Below are positions 1-10,968 of a stretch of 64,000 nt of DNA, in pieces (positions within the stretch are counted from its first letter, which is position 1; each line of letters opens with the position of its first letter). This DNA is from Zanthoxylum bungeanum (lineage: Eukaryota > Streptophyta > Magnoliopsida > Sapindales > Rutaceae): positions 1 through 64,000 of the forward strand of contig SKCR01026819.1 in NCBI GenBank assembly GCA_019454045.1, in the 5' to 3' direction. The notes below the pieces were generated by a model, which was not told the DNA's origin, ran no database searches, and worked only from the letters and a program-made list of their open reading frames with translations. Made by a program: the position numbers and the translations under genes.

Positions 1-2042
1 CGTTCTCGCTTACGTATATTCATTAGGTAGACAACTCATTATCAATCACTCACTAGTGACTCATAGGTTCCGGTCCTAGTCGTTTCTCGTTGTGACAACT
101 TTGGCACGTTCACAAAGAGGTGTACCAAGGTTAAACTTGTCAATGATAAATTCAAGATACTTGCGTAGTCCTGACAGCTTTGGCACGTTCATAAGGAGGT
201 ATACCAAGGTTAAACTTGCCAATGATAAATTCAAGATACTTGCATAGTCTTGACAGCTTTGGCACGTTCAGAATTTCCGCTTTCGCTTGAATTTGCCTAG
301 TATCAAATATACGTCCGGTATAAATAAATTTCTATCGGCTACACCCTCACAGCTTTGGCACATTCTCGAATGTAGTCATAGAACAGATATCCATAAACCG
401 TATTGACAAGACGGACCAAGAAACATGCATCAAATACATATTACTTTTAAACCTTATTAATTAGGGATTTTCCGTAAAAAGATGTTGTATATCATATTTA
501 ATCAAATTGAATAACACATGTATCTATAAAGCAAATAATAGATTAAATTTCAGATTTGAGGGCCTAATCATATCATGACCCAATAGTTTCAAATTTGATC
601 ATTTTAGTCCAATCTTTTTGCAACTGTATCATAACTAATCATTCTAAGGTCATTTATATCTTTACCATATCATAAAAGAAGAGGTTATATTATAGAAACT
701 GGTTATTTTATTCATACTAAAATGTTTACACAAGTATTTACAAGAAAATACAAGAGAAATTGACGCTCATAGCACCAACCCTAACACTAACTTCACTGTT
801 TAACATTCTCAATTTGTTGTCTTACTTAATACATTCAATTCAACAACCCTCATCAAATTTTTCAGTATTATAAACACATATTATTACACACAAAATATAA
901 TTATTTCTTTTGTTTAATCTAGGCTTGACATTTCATCAAACACTTGGCGCGCGAAATGCATAAAATCCACTATTATTACAATCTAAGCTTGTTGTTACTT
1001 AATTTTCACAACCAAAGCACAATCAACACAATTAAAGTCTCCATTACACATCCAAAAACAATCCCCAACACTTCCTACATGGCCGAATTCTATCACCATG
1101 AATTAACCAAAAATTTCAAACATCTTGTTACAATAAGTCTCTATTAATCAATTCCATAATCTCTACTTCTCTAATCAAAACTTTCTTCACTCCAACAAGC
1201 TTTCTTTCTTCAAATCTAATTCTTGGGTTTTCAATTTCATACACAATATAACATATTCATCACCAAAACACAACATCAAGCTTCCTCTCTAATCACCATT
1301 TTCGACCATGACCAACCTATTTTCAAATTTGTGAAATTCAAACAATCCAATGCCTAATCCATGATATAATACCACTAAATGTATATTTACACACTCTAAT
1401 GAGCTTAATCTTGCAAAATGGATCAAACTTAGCCTAGGAATCTCATGGGTTAGAATTTGGATAGTGAAGATACATGCTAAAGATTTCAAGAAATCAAAGG
1501 AATGGGAGATAGAAACTTAGTAGGCTTGGAGATTACTTGAGGAAGCATAAATTCCACTCTTGGTAGAAGCTTGAACGTGAGCTAGAGAAAGCAAAACTTT
1601 TATGTGGTTGTGTGTAGAAATTTCGTGACTTTTTGCTGAAGAAGAAGAAGGAAAATAGTGTCTTATTTTACATCACAAAAGAAAGATGTCTTATATTTGG
1701 CACATGCTAAAAAGAAGGGTAATTTTCGTCACTGCACAGTACAGTCTAGAAAACGCTCATTTTTTATACTCAACATGAAAAATGTAGGTATTTGTCCAAG
1801 ATTTCTGATGGTATCAAGATCACTGAAACGGACATCGGTGGCTCAAGTTATTGCCAAATTAATGAGGGCTATCTAAAAGTATAATTGAAAATAAATGTGT
1901 ACTGTAACCGTAAAAATTTTCCGGATTTCTAAAAATAATTTCATGAATACGAACTCACTCATGCTTAATTTTATAGTAAATAATACGTCACACATGTGGG
2001 AAATGACAATAGTAATCGTGTTGTGGTGATCGGGGTGTTACA
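1..2042 (-). mobile_element. Partial LTR of a Tekay/Del-type Ty3/gypsy element
   Basis: Read on the minus strand, the LTR starts at 2042 with TGTAACACCCCGATC, directly after a purine-rich tract (CAGGGGGAGAA). This TGTAACACCCC start after a GGGGGAGAA tract is the usual 3' junction of plant Del/Tekay chromoviruses. The stretch is therefore the 3' LTR of a minus-strand element. Its other end is not visible and probably lies at or beyond the window start. I see no gene in it; the short ORFs (for example 944-1147 and 1658-1876) look random. The family assignment is recognition of the junction, not alignment. Confidence 0.7.
94..330. repeat. Two copies of a 79-bp tandem repeat plus remnants
   Basis: The motif GACARCTTTGGCACGTTC recurs at 94, 173 and 252, giving a period of 79 bp. 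Each of the first two units continues with an ACCAAGGTTAAACTTG segment and ends near TACTTGCRTAGTC. The third unit diverges soon after the motif, and a further weak copy of the motif lies near 349. It lies inside the partial LTR, so it is probably an LTR subrepeat. Confidence 0.75.
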
Positions 2043-2055
2043 TTCTCCCCCTGAA
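2043..2055 (-). other. Polypurine tract before the 3' LTR (Tekay/Del-type)
   Basis: On the minus strand this reads as a G-rich purine run directly abutting the TGTAACACCCC LTR start. Just upstream on that strand is a GGATTCGAGGATGAATCC segment of the kind often seen at the end of Del-type polyproteins. It would prime plus-strand DNA synthesis. Confidence 0.65.
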
Positions 2056-3949
2056 ATAGGATTCATCCTCGAATCCATTTAAGGTTAAGTTTCTAAATTC
2101 TGCCCGAGATTTCCATGCCGCTTCTTGATTTCTCATGATGTCGCCAATCGAATTATACTGATAGAGCATTTATAGTTAGCAACCGTGGTTTTTTTATGCA
2201 TATGAGTCATCATACCTAACTCTCTGAGCATGGAAACATCACTTGCATGATGAAGCTTGTCTACATGAAAGCACAGATTTCTTAGGCGCTACTCCAAGCT
2301 TATTTTGAACTTAACATGGTATTTCTTCCAAACCTCTCGATATCCACTTAAGGAAAACCTATACGTGCATCCGTGTAAGATCTCAAAGAGAACCATTGAG
2401 TATCTGTGGGAGCTATCGATTCCAGTTGCCTCCATGATCCAAGGCACTAACCTTGGGCATGGCTTTTAAGGCTGGAGGGTTTTTCCCGATCGATCATGAG
2501 TTTGGGGATGGAGAAATTATATTCAACTGAAAGTGTAACTTGATTCATACTGAACTTGTTATTACTACTAGAAAGTGAACAATGCGTCTTCATCAATGGT
2601 GATGAGGGTGGAAACTTCGAGTCGAGATAGTACATTACATTAATCCTAGCGTCACGAACTACAGTGAACTTGAGCTTGAATGAAAAGAAATACGCTGATT
2701 GGGATGGCCTGTCAATTGTATCATTGAATGCCTAAATTCTTGGGTGTTCCTGTGGGTTTATGTTATTCAGCTCTTATCTGCTGATAAAGGGAACACTTGG
2801 ATACATATTCTGCTGTAACATATTCACAATAATTTGCTACCATCAAAGTCTTGTAGAATCTCTCTTTCATAGTTTCCTCTCCAATGGCAACTCCCTATTT
2901 TTATCGAATAATAGGAGATCAATCTTCTCCAACAACAAGTATTTCTATCCCTAAACTGATAATATATCATTATATTCCACTTCCATCAAAGTCCTTCACT
3001 GTCTACCAATATTAGGCAAACCCACACGTAACCTCAATGTTTGGAGAAACCTCGACCAAATATTCCTTTCTTTAAGGATTTCATTACTCAGACCACACCT
3101 TCAATTTGCAATCAACCCTACTCGATTGTTAATCTGTCCTACATCAACTTCTGCTTCTTGTATCATATAATTTTTTCTTATAAAGGCTAACTTCCTTTCA
3201 TCCCGGTCATCGACAATATCTCCTAATATCCAAGGTCTACTTAACTTAATAATTATTCGGGTTTTCATTCTCTTAAAGGAATAGTCTTTATGAAAATTTT
3301 TCCAATAATCCACCTTTGGTATCCTGCCACTTCAAAGGCACCGACTACCCCAAACACATTTAACCACGACTTATCTTATATTATCTCAGTCTTTGGAACC
3401 ACTTCCTTACTTAATTTGCCAAGGATATCTCTATTATTACTCAGAGCCTTTCTCTGAAAACTTGGTATATCTGGACCTATATTCCCTTTTTGAAAGAAGT
3501 CAGTACTCCTTACATATCTAATCGAATCAGCCCTAAACTATTGACGACATGTATTCCTTCTTGATGGTGTCCGTATCACATTCTGCATACCAAAAGATCT
3601 CATCACTCTCTTTTCCATATAACGCAGGCAGATTCCATGGAGATAAATTGGGGTCAACAACTTTCTTAAGCCCTATTAGAGTCGTATTTTTTGAGGGACT
3701 GCTATGATGATAAACTTATGACTAAGTCTACTCAGGTTTTGATCTCTCTTCCAAGGGATGTACTTGGTAACTCATTCGGTAGCCTAAATTATCTTCTTTG
3801 AGATTTTCACTGTTGACCTGAAATGCTAGGGCTTTGGTGCCAACAGACTTATAATTAAATAAAAGGGCTTTTTTGTGGGTAGTACTAAGTATAGGCTTAT
3901 GATCAGGGTTCTCACGGTTTTGGTCTCAATCTTGGGGTATGGTGTTAGC
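2056..3949 (-). other. Eroded retroelement interior, no supportable gene
   Basis: This is AT-rich sequence between the polypurine tract and the next solo LTR. It is probably the decayed 3' interior of the Del-type element. Several short ORFs exist (for example 3101-3313 minus, 70 codons), but none shows protease, RT, RNase H, integrase or chromodomain motifs that I can recognise. I see no RNA gene here. Confidence 0.4.
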
Positions 3950-5238
3950 TATTAAACCGCACGCAAGTGCATATATCTCTCAAGTAATATAGTGACTAAT
4001 AGTCAAATATCGTACCTATAGAGATTTATTATTTATCTTATTAATACCAAAACAACCTACTTAACTTAAACTAAACTATTGGCTACGAGAGAGATTGTTT
4101 AATCTAAAAATTAATTGAAAGATTAAATAGAGAGCAAATAATAGTTTTGGATTTTAACTTTATGCGCGAGAAGAACCTATGGTTGTAATTCACCTAAGCA
4201 CACACACGATGGGTTCATGCACTTTTTATTCAATTGGGTTGTAACGAATTATTAACCTAGAACACTAGACTATCTACAAGCCTCTTTCGATGGCCAGGTA
4301 GAAATATTCAAATTAAACCAATTAACTATATGTCTAATTTATTTAAACCAAATTTATTAAGATCGATAACTAATATGGCTATGCATGCCCGTCAAATATA
4401 TTTCTATCATACAAAGAAATCTATTCAAGCGAAGTAGATCATGCGCTATTATTCCCACGGCTAATCCAAATTCACTCCGTTGAGTTCCTAAGGATTTACC
4501 ATGACTATTCTATTATTGGCCAGATAAATAAAATATACATTCAATACAGAGAATAATCAATAATCAATAACAAACCCAAGAGAATATAAATATATAATTT
4601 AATTAAATAACATGTTTAAGATTCATTATAATCCTAGATGAATAAATTACTTACTCATGATATTCAATAAAAATATGTTAATCATTATAAAAATAAAACA
4701 AGGACTCTTTAAAGATAAACTATAGAGAGAAGGTAAGGAAGAATTCTCATTGCAGCCTTCGCCTTCAAACTCCAGCTTCAGTCAAAGCACTCGTCATTGT
4801 CTTGCTCTAGGTATTCTTATATACTCTAGGACTCTAAAATTATATTATGAGGCTTCTCTTTTTAGGTTATGGGATGAAATTATGCTTACATATGAGGTTT
4901 GGGGGTCTTTCCTGATCAAAAATGAAGTCTGCACAACACTGGGGACGTCTTCCATGTGTCGGGGCCTCACGACGTGCCTCCATAGGTGTCGCGACACCGC
5001 ACCATATGTTGCTCTCTATCCATTTTTTCTGTTGACGCGTGTCACGATGCACTTCCAATGTCGTGACACATGTTTTCACTCTGAAAGATAGCCCAAATCA
5101 ACTATGATTTTATCGTTTCATCCCTCATTAAGTCTGGGTAAACTGTAATATGATTTTTACTTGTGAAATACACCAAAAACATATCAAAGCGCTCATAAAA
5201 CTTGAAATACACACAAAATATTAAGAAAGAGAAGCGGG

Positions 5239-5282
<44 letters not shown>

Positions 5283-5292
5283 CCGCTCATCA
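3950..5292 (-). mobile_element. Old solo LTR, diverged relative of the element A LTR family
   Basis: The start (TATTAAACCGCACGCAAGTGCA) and end (CGCTCATCA) are collinear with the LTR at 7551-9637 and with the LTRs of element A. Between them lie matching blocks in the same order: CCTAGAACACTA, AAGCCTCTTTCGATGG, a CCCGYCARATATATTYCTATC block, and near the end AAAACATATCAAAGCGCTCATAAAACT. No internal region is present, so it is a solo LTR left by recombination. The flanks (TTAG/CTAG) give no clean duplication, in keeping with age. On the minus strand a TATA box (GTATATAAG) lies near 4813-4822, and palindromes lie upstream of it. Confidence 0.75.
5241..5280. repeat. (AT)20 microsatellite
   Basis: A pure AT dinucleotide run near the right end of the old solo LTR, where related LTRs have GTGATATAAATA. 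It probably expanded from that AT-rich seed. Confidence 0.95.
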
Positions 5293-6177
5293 CTAGACTC
5301 GCCTCGTTTTCCATCATTTTCCTTGAACTGACTACTCAAGCTATCAAGTATGTATCTTACTCATATATAAGGAAACTGTATTGGGGTGGGTGGGTATGGG
5401 TTCTAAGTTTTCATTTTATTAACCATATATTGTCACTTATTTTCTTTTCACCTATCTGGATCGCCTAAGACTCATGGTGCGAAATTGGCAATAAATTATC
5501 CTTATGATTTAAGCTAATCGATTCTTGTTCATGTATTCTTACCAACTATCATCCTAGAAACAACGATATCCATCTCTATAACCTACACTCGTAATTATCT
5601 AAAACTTCCTCTTATTAGTTAATACTCTCAACGTACAAGTTATGCATCATATTCTAATATTTTGGGAAACATCCTTATGAAGACCGATAAACATATTGCA
5701 CACCTTTTGATATTCTTCGATAATCATTACTTACTTTAAAGGTTTATAAAGGCTTAACCACTAGGTTTGTCTACCTTGATATGCCCGATCAAAGTCAAGC
5801 TTTTTGGTAGTGATTATCTCTATCTAAAGTCAATTATTTCCTTGGTTTCTCTCTCACCATGTTTTGGGGAAAACTATCTTACTACGATTAGCGTTTCATT
5901 ATTTAACAATCGACTTATCTCTTTGATACATTTTTTTTGTGCTTAACGAAGTAAGAACATTGTTAACATATTATATCTAAAAATCCTACATCACTTGTAA
6001 ACACCTGAAAGATTGATAGGGAAACTGGTACTGAGCTCTAGTGGCAACTAAAGATTGGGTTGGTTACCAAGAACCAAATCTTTAGATGACATGAAAAGAT
6101 TGGCATACAAATGGAGAGATTAACTTATGGTTCGGGGTTTTTTTGGCTTCATAATATGGAAAGATCAAACGAGAAAC
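5293..6177. other. AT-rich spacer, nothing recognised
   Basis: No ORF with recognisable content, no repeat and no RNA gene seen. It is probably more of the eroded Del-type element that the solo LTR and element B landed in. The last five bases, GAAAC (6173-6177), are the likely left target-site duplication of element B. Confidence 0.4.
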
Positions 6178-6874
6178 TATCTGCGTAATTTTTTGTTAGT
6201 TGGCATGTACGGTTTCAAACTTCCTGAGACAAAGTCCCAGAAATGGGTGTTTGATTCCAAGAAAATGCCTCCAAGGGGCGCAAGCACACAGGTTACAGCC
6301 CTAAAGATTACAAAGCTAAGAAATACATTAAATTTAAACTACTTGCTCATTTTGAGTCTTTTTCTTCTTTTTGGTTTTCTTTTGTTATGCCCGATTCTTT
6401 TTCTTCTTTTTAGTTTCTTTTGTTATGCCTAAGCCTGTTATAATGTAAAGTCTCGCTAATCGCTCAAGTGATTTCGTTTCCTTCAGCCCATTAAACCCCC
6501 ACGTTTCCTACTCGTATGTAACTGCTAGATCATGCGTGCAACCGCTGGGTCGTGCATGCAACTGCTGGGTCGTGCATGCAACTGCTGGGTTGTGTGTTCT
6601 GATAACTGCTAGATTATAGGGATTAATGCCATACTGTGCACTAACCGTTAGGTGAGCCTATTTGTAACTGGCCAACTGCAAGACACCTTCGCATATTCAT
6701 TCTTCTTTTATCATTCTTCACTTGTTGGAAGGTTATTTCTTAGTTCTTCATGATTTTTTGCCCGTTGGTCGAATCATCCTGGGTCGAGTCGTCCTGGGTC
6801 AATTCCTTCTTCATTCTTCGTCCTGAATGACGCCATGCCTTTTCATCCTTTAGTAATTATTTTCCTGTTAATAA
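6178..6874 (-). repeat. Element B 3' LTR (complete, 697 bp)
   Basis: It matches the split right-hand LTR from CTATCTGCGTAATTTTT to TTCCTGTTAATA. It holds a 227-bp segment (6249-6475) missing from the right copy. It also holds short tandem repeats of the type GTGCATGCAACTGCTGGGTC (about 6530-6600), with fewer copies in the partner. The purine tract on the minus strand (ATTGGGGCGAT, 6875-6885) abuts it. Confidence 0.75.
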
Positions 6875-7254
6875 TCGCCCCAATAAATAAGCCTTAATCG
6901 AATTGAGAGATGAGATTGAGGCAGTATTTCTTAGTTAAGAATTTAAAGATGGGGTCGTATCACTGGCTGCCTTACTAGTTCAGTCTGTTGATCTTTCGCT
7001 TTCATTTGTAACCGCCATTTGTGCGTCTCGAGACCTGTTGTCTGTATTCCCAATGGGAATCCATCATTTCCCTAATTGATGTGTGACTTATCCCATTGTG
7101 TCGTCTGGAAACCATCATTGCGCTAAATAATGTGCCACTTTTCGCGTCACATCCATGTCACGTCGCGTTTGGTACTGCCTCTCCATTTTCCATCTCTTTC
7201 GTCTACCTTGAATTAGATCATGCCACCTGTCATAGGGCGAACTTTTATTCTGGC

Positions 7255-7261
7255 TATATAA
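7255..7261 (+). promoter_or_regulatory. TATA box of the antisense gene in element B
   Basis: GGCTATATAAACCC lies 83 bp before the ATG at 7344, on the strand opposite to the retrotransposon transcript. It fits a plant core promoter driving the antisense ORF. Confidence 0.6.
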
Positions 7262-8466
7262 ACCCAACTCCTCTATTTTCACTGTTTTACCTTCTCTCAT
7301 CATTTTCACTACTTTCTTACTTTTACAAATCCCTCAATTTGCTATGGTGTCTTCTTCCTCTGCTCCCAAAAAGAACACTGCCTCGATCTTCAAAGATTAT
7401 CAGGCTGCATTGGACGACCCTTCAGTTAGTGTCTTTGGGGTCCACAATCTTGACGAAACCCACGAATTGTGCTCCCTCGGACCCATTTTTGTTAATGATG
7501 AAGCCATTGCTACAGCTCCACTGCCTCAGTTGTTCCATTCTATTTCTAACTGACCGGCGTAAACACACACGTATAACGCAAGCGTACGTATCGTTCAAGT
7601 AGTATAAAAAATATCGATCCCACGAGGACTTAATACCTAAGCTATTAATTTTATGAGGTCAAATGATTACTAATATCTAACAGGTTGTTTGATTGATTTA
7701 AATGGCGACGATTCTAAATTTAAAGACAAGTAAATAAAATTGTTCGAAAGTAAGTTTTAAGAAAATTCAATATTAAAAACTATCTAGGGTTGTAAATCTT
7801 TTCAATATTATTTAAAGATGAAGTGGTTGTCCTATAGTTGGGTAATATATTGATTTATTAACCTAGAACACTAAATTATGTGAAAGCCTCTTCCGATGGT
7901 CAATTACAAATACCTAGTATAATCCAATTGAACCATATGTCTATGTCAACCAAATTACCTAGATTCATTAAGATTAAGTTCCAATTAAGGCTACCCCCGC
8001 CCGACAGGTATATTCCTATCCTGTAAGGAAATCTATTAAAAGAGTTATATATCCTCAAGGAAGATCGTGGGCTATTGAGTCTAAGGTCTTAAACTTAGAA
8101 TCCCTATATCTAGTTCATTTTAAGTTTACCTAATCAATTTTATTAATGGCCAGTTAATAAAAAGCATTAAGATTAAGACTCAATAAATAAATCTTTATAT
8201 TACCCAAACTATAATCTAACTCTTATAAACCAATGATATTGAAATTCATCACAACCCTAGATAACTAACTTAGTTATGACACATGGCTAGGGCTAGTAAA
8301 AACTTAAAAGTAAAAACCATAAAGTAAAAATGCGAAATAGTAAATGCGGTAAAGTAAATACTGAAAAGTAAATAAAAATAAAATGCTAAGGTAAAAGGAA
8401 TTACTTTTACTATTTACTATTTTAGATATCTCTCATAAAATAATATATAAACTTGTGATAATATTA

Positions 8467-8665
8467 CCAACCAGCCATATAGGCGGTAACCTGATTAATT
8501 CAAATTAAGTCCGACCAGCCATAAAGGCGGTATGATTTGTCCATGAACCTGCCATATATGCGGTAAGAAAATTTAATTATCAATCAGCCATAAAGGCGGT
8601 ATCCTGGATTAGTCAGGTTTAAACCAATTTAAATTTAATAGCCAACCGACCAATATGGCGGTATC
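8467..8665. repeat. Degenerate GCCATAAAGGCGGTA repeats
   Basis: Five spaced copies of a CCAGCCATAWAGGCGGTA-like motif occur here, some in the variant form CCGACCAATATGGCGGTA, separated by AT-rich spacers of 15-45 bp. The same set recurs in both LTRs of element A (about 20575-20765 and 28050-28250). In the LTR transcript they lie in the transcribed leader, downstream of the TATA box. Confidence 0.8.
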
Positions 8666-8992
8666 CGTATTAAGTCAAATTTTAAATAGTAAATATATTA
8701 TATTTAAGGGAGATTAATCTAAATAGTAACAGTAAAAAGAATTACCTTTCACCTTAGCAAGGAGAAGTTACCTCATCATGGTTGAATAGTAAAACTGAAA
8801 CAGTAAAAACAAGATAAATTACTATTACTATTACTATTACAGAAAGTAATTACTATTACAAAATATAATTAATTACAAAACTTAAATTAAAATAGATTAG
8901 AGAGAGAAACTCCCGATTTTACATCAAAGAAATGAGAGAGAATGTGCAACTAAAACTGAAATGGCGGCCTCCTTTTATAGGCAAATTTTGGT

Positions 8993-9035
8993 CCAGCGTC
9001 GCGACGCTGAAAATGTACTAGCGTCGCGACGCTGG
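8993..9035. repeat. Pair of GC-rich palindromes in the solo LTR
   Basis: CCAGCGTCGCGACGCT (8993-9008) and AGCGTCGCGACGCTGG (9020-9035) are each near-perfect palindromes around GCGTCGCGACGC. Together they form a 16-bp inverted repeat with an 11-nt spacer. A third copy lies near 9434-9449. The pair sits just upstream of the minus-strand TATA box. Confidence 0.9.
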
Positions 9036-10596
9036 CAACAGTTTCTGGAGTCCACGCGTACGTTGACCACGCAGCTGTCGGCACAATAATTGGTGACATG
9101 TGTCACGCTCTGGTTGACTGGCGATGCGGTCCAATGAAATCGTGCCACGTGTAATCTTGTGATTGGGTGTAAATTCGGTCTAATAGAATGGTGACACGTG
9201 GCATGCTCTGATTCGTTGATTATTCGGTCCAAGAGAGAGGCGACACGTGGCACGCGGTTTGGGTGGTCCAATGAGGTGATGACACGTGGCATGAGGCGCA
9301 TGTTAGCAAGGGCGGCGCACGTTAGCAAGATCCGGCGCACGTTAGCAAGTCCAACCTATCAGATTTTGACACGTGGCTGACGGTGCATGTTAGCACATTC
9401 GGCGCATCCTGGGCGTCGCGCCGCGCATGGCTTCAGCGTCGCGACGCTGAAAAGACGAAAATATCCCTGTTGACTCATTTTTGTCCGTTTTTGCCCCAAA
9501 TTGCCTCAAGTGCTTTCCAAACTTTATTTATCTGCAAAATAACAAAAAAACACATCAAAACGTTCATAAAACTCGAGAAACAATACAAAACATTAGGCTA
9601 AATGAGTGGGAAATAGTGATATAAATACCACTCATCACTAACCTGACCTTTTCATAACCTCTGAGCATTTCTTCGCTGAATCAGTCCAACCTCATTTGTA
9701 CCTGGCCCAAACCTTATTCTTCATTCGAGAACTGGTTTCAGCGTATGAAGTCATATGCAGACACCCGCACCTTCCTCGAAAATAGTGGTATATTCTCTCT
9801 CATATAGCTTTCCCTTGTATTGCCTATTTTCGATTACAATCGTTTCCCCATATCACTACTTTTTTGGTCTTCTGATTATACTCGGTGCTTTGACTAAATT
9901 GGCTCATTTGGATGCGACCATGCCCGCCCATATCAATTTTCGCTTTCCTCCTCCCTAAATGGACACTTCGTCATTCTCTTCTTATTCCATTTTCTTTCGT
10001 ACATTCTTTGAGTCGACTGGTCCGGTTACGGTATTGGAGCATACCGTTTTCATTCATTACTAGCTTTGCAAATATATCATTTCCGTGCCTAGTCAGAAAC
10101 TCGTGGCGGGTTATCTTCCCATTTCTTTAGATGTTGTCAATGGCCGTCCTTTGGATCTATGTTTTTCATTTTGGATGTCGTTTATCGGGGCCTCACCGTT
10201 CTTCAAAAACAGCTATGGTCTGGCTCTTCACCCATTGCTTCTGGCCCTCTTTGGCTCGTCCAACTTTGGCTCATAGCCTATTTCCTTGTTTTTAGTTCCA
10301 TTGAGTCAAATCGTTCATTTCCTTGTGTTGGCCTTCTATTCGTCCAATTAGGGCCAACTTCTCTCATTCCTCATACCATTTTCGATTATTTTTATGACAT
10401 TTCTCGGCTCTCTTCTTTTTTCCCTTTTTCATTGAGCGACAGCCCCTCATTCGTTCATAAGCTTCCACAGTCAGATGAAGATTAATCAGTTAATCACATA
10501 TGGTGCAAAATTTTATATACATGCGATCTGATTCACGATATCTTGACTGGGGCTAATAACAAGGCTGGGGTAGAAGTGTATTCTCCTAACTTCGTC

Positions 10597-10968
10597 GCTC
10601 GTGAATTTGGCCTTGTCCAAGGATGACCCATTCTATTATTCTACTCTCGCTCTATTCCAGCAGAGCGTTTCAAAGTTCTTTCGCTCTCGGACATTGACCA
10701 ATGCTTGTCCAAGGTGTGAACTTTATTATCTTCATTTTCTTGTGACTTTTTCTCCCCTTGTACATATGTCCATAATTTCTTTGCTCGTGAATTTGGCCTT
10801 GTCCAAGGATGACTCCTTCTATTATTCTACTCTCGCTCTATTCCAGCAGAGCGTTTCAAAGTTCTTTCGCTCTCGGACATTGACCAATGCTTGTCCAAGG
10901 TGCGAACTTTATTACCTTCATTTTCTTGTGACTTTTTCTCCCCTTGTACATATGTCCATAATTTCTTT
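10597..10968. repeat. 186-bp tandem duplication
   Basis: Two near-identical copies lie head to tail, 10597-10782 and 10783-10968. The anchor CTCGTGAATTTGGCCTTGTC repeats with a spacing of 186 bp. The period is a multiple of 3, so it stays in frame and yields a doubled peptide in one frame. It lies inside the antisense pseudogene of element B. Confidence 0.95.

Larger units (their letters stand above)
7551..9637 (-). mobile_element. Solo LTR of the element A family (2087 bp)
   Basis: It starts TGACCGGCGTAAACACACAC and ends ATACCACTCATCA like the LTRs at 19653-21881 and 27131-29369. It is flanked by perfect 5-bp duplications, CTAAC at 7546-7550 and 9638-9642, so it is a full insertion later reduced by LTR-LTR recombination. 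On the minus strand it has a TATA box (CCTATAAAAGG, about 8971-8982), a palindrome pair directly upstream (8993-9035) and a cluster of ACGT boxes further upstream (about 9085-9385). It disrupts the antisense gene of element B. Confidence 0.95.

Noticed and set aside
3101..3313. A 70-codon minus-strand ORF with many charged residues
   Set aside because: No recognisable motif, and it lies in eroded retroelement sequence; length within chance for AT-rich DNA.
8467..8665. Spaced short repeats considered as a CRISPR-like array
   Set aside because: Plant LTR context, degenerate repeats, spacers of unequal length that are shared between copies, and no associated genes.
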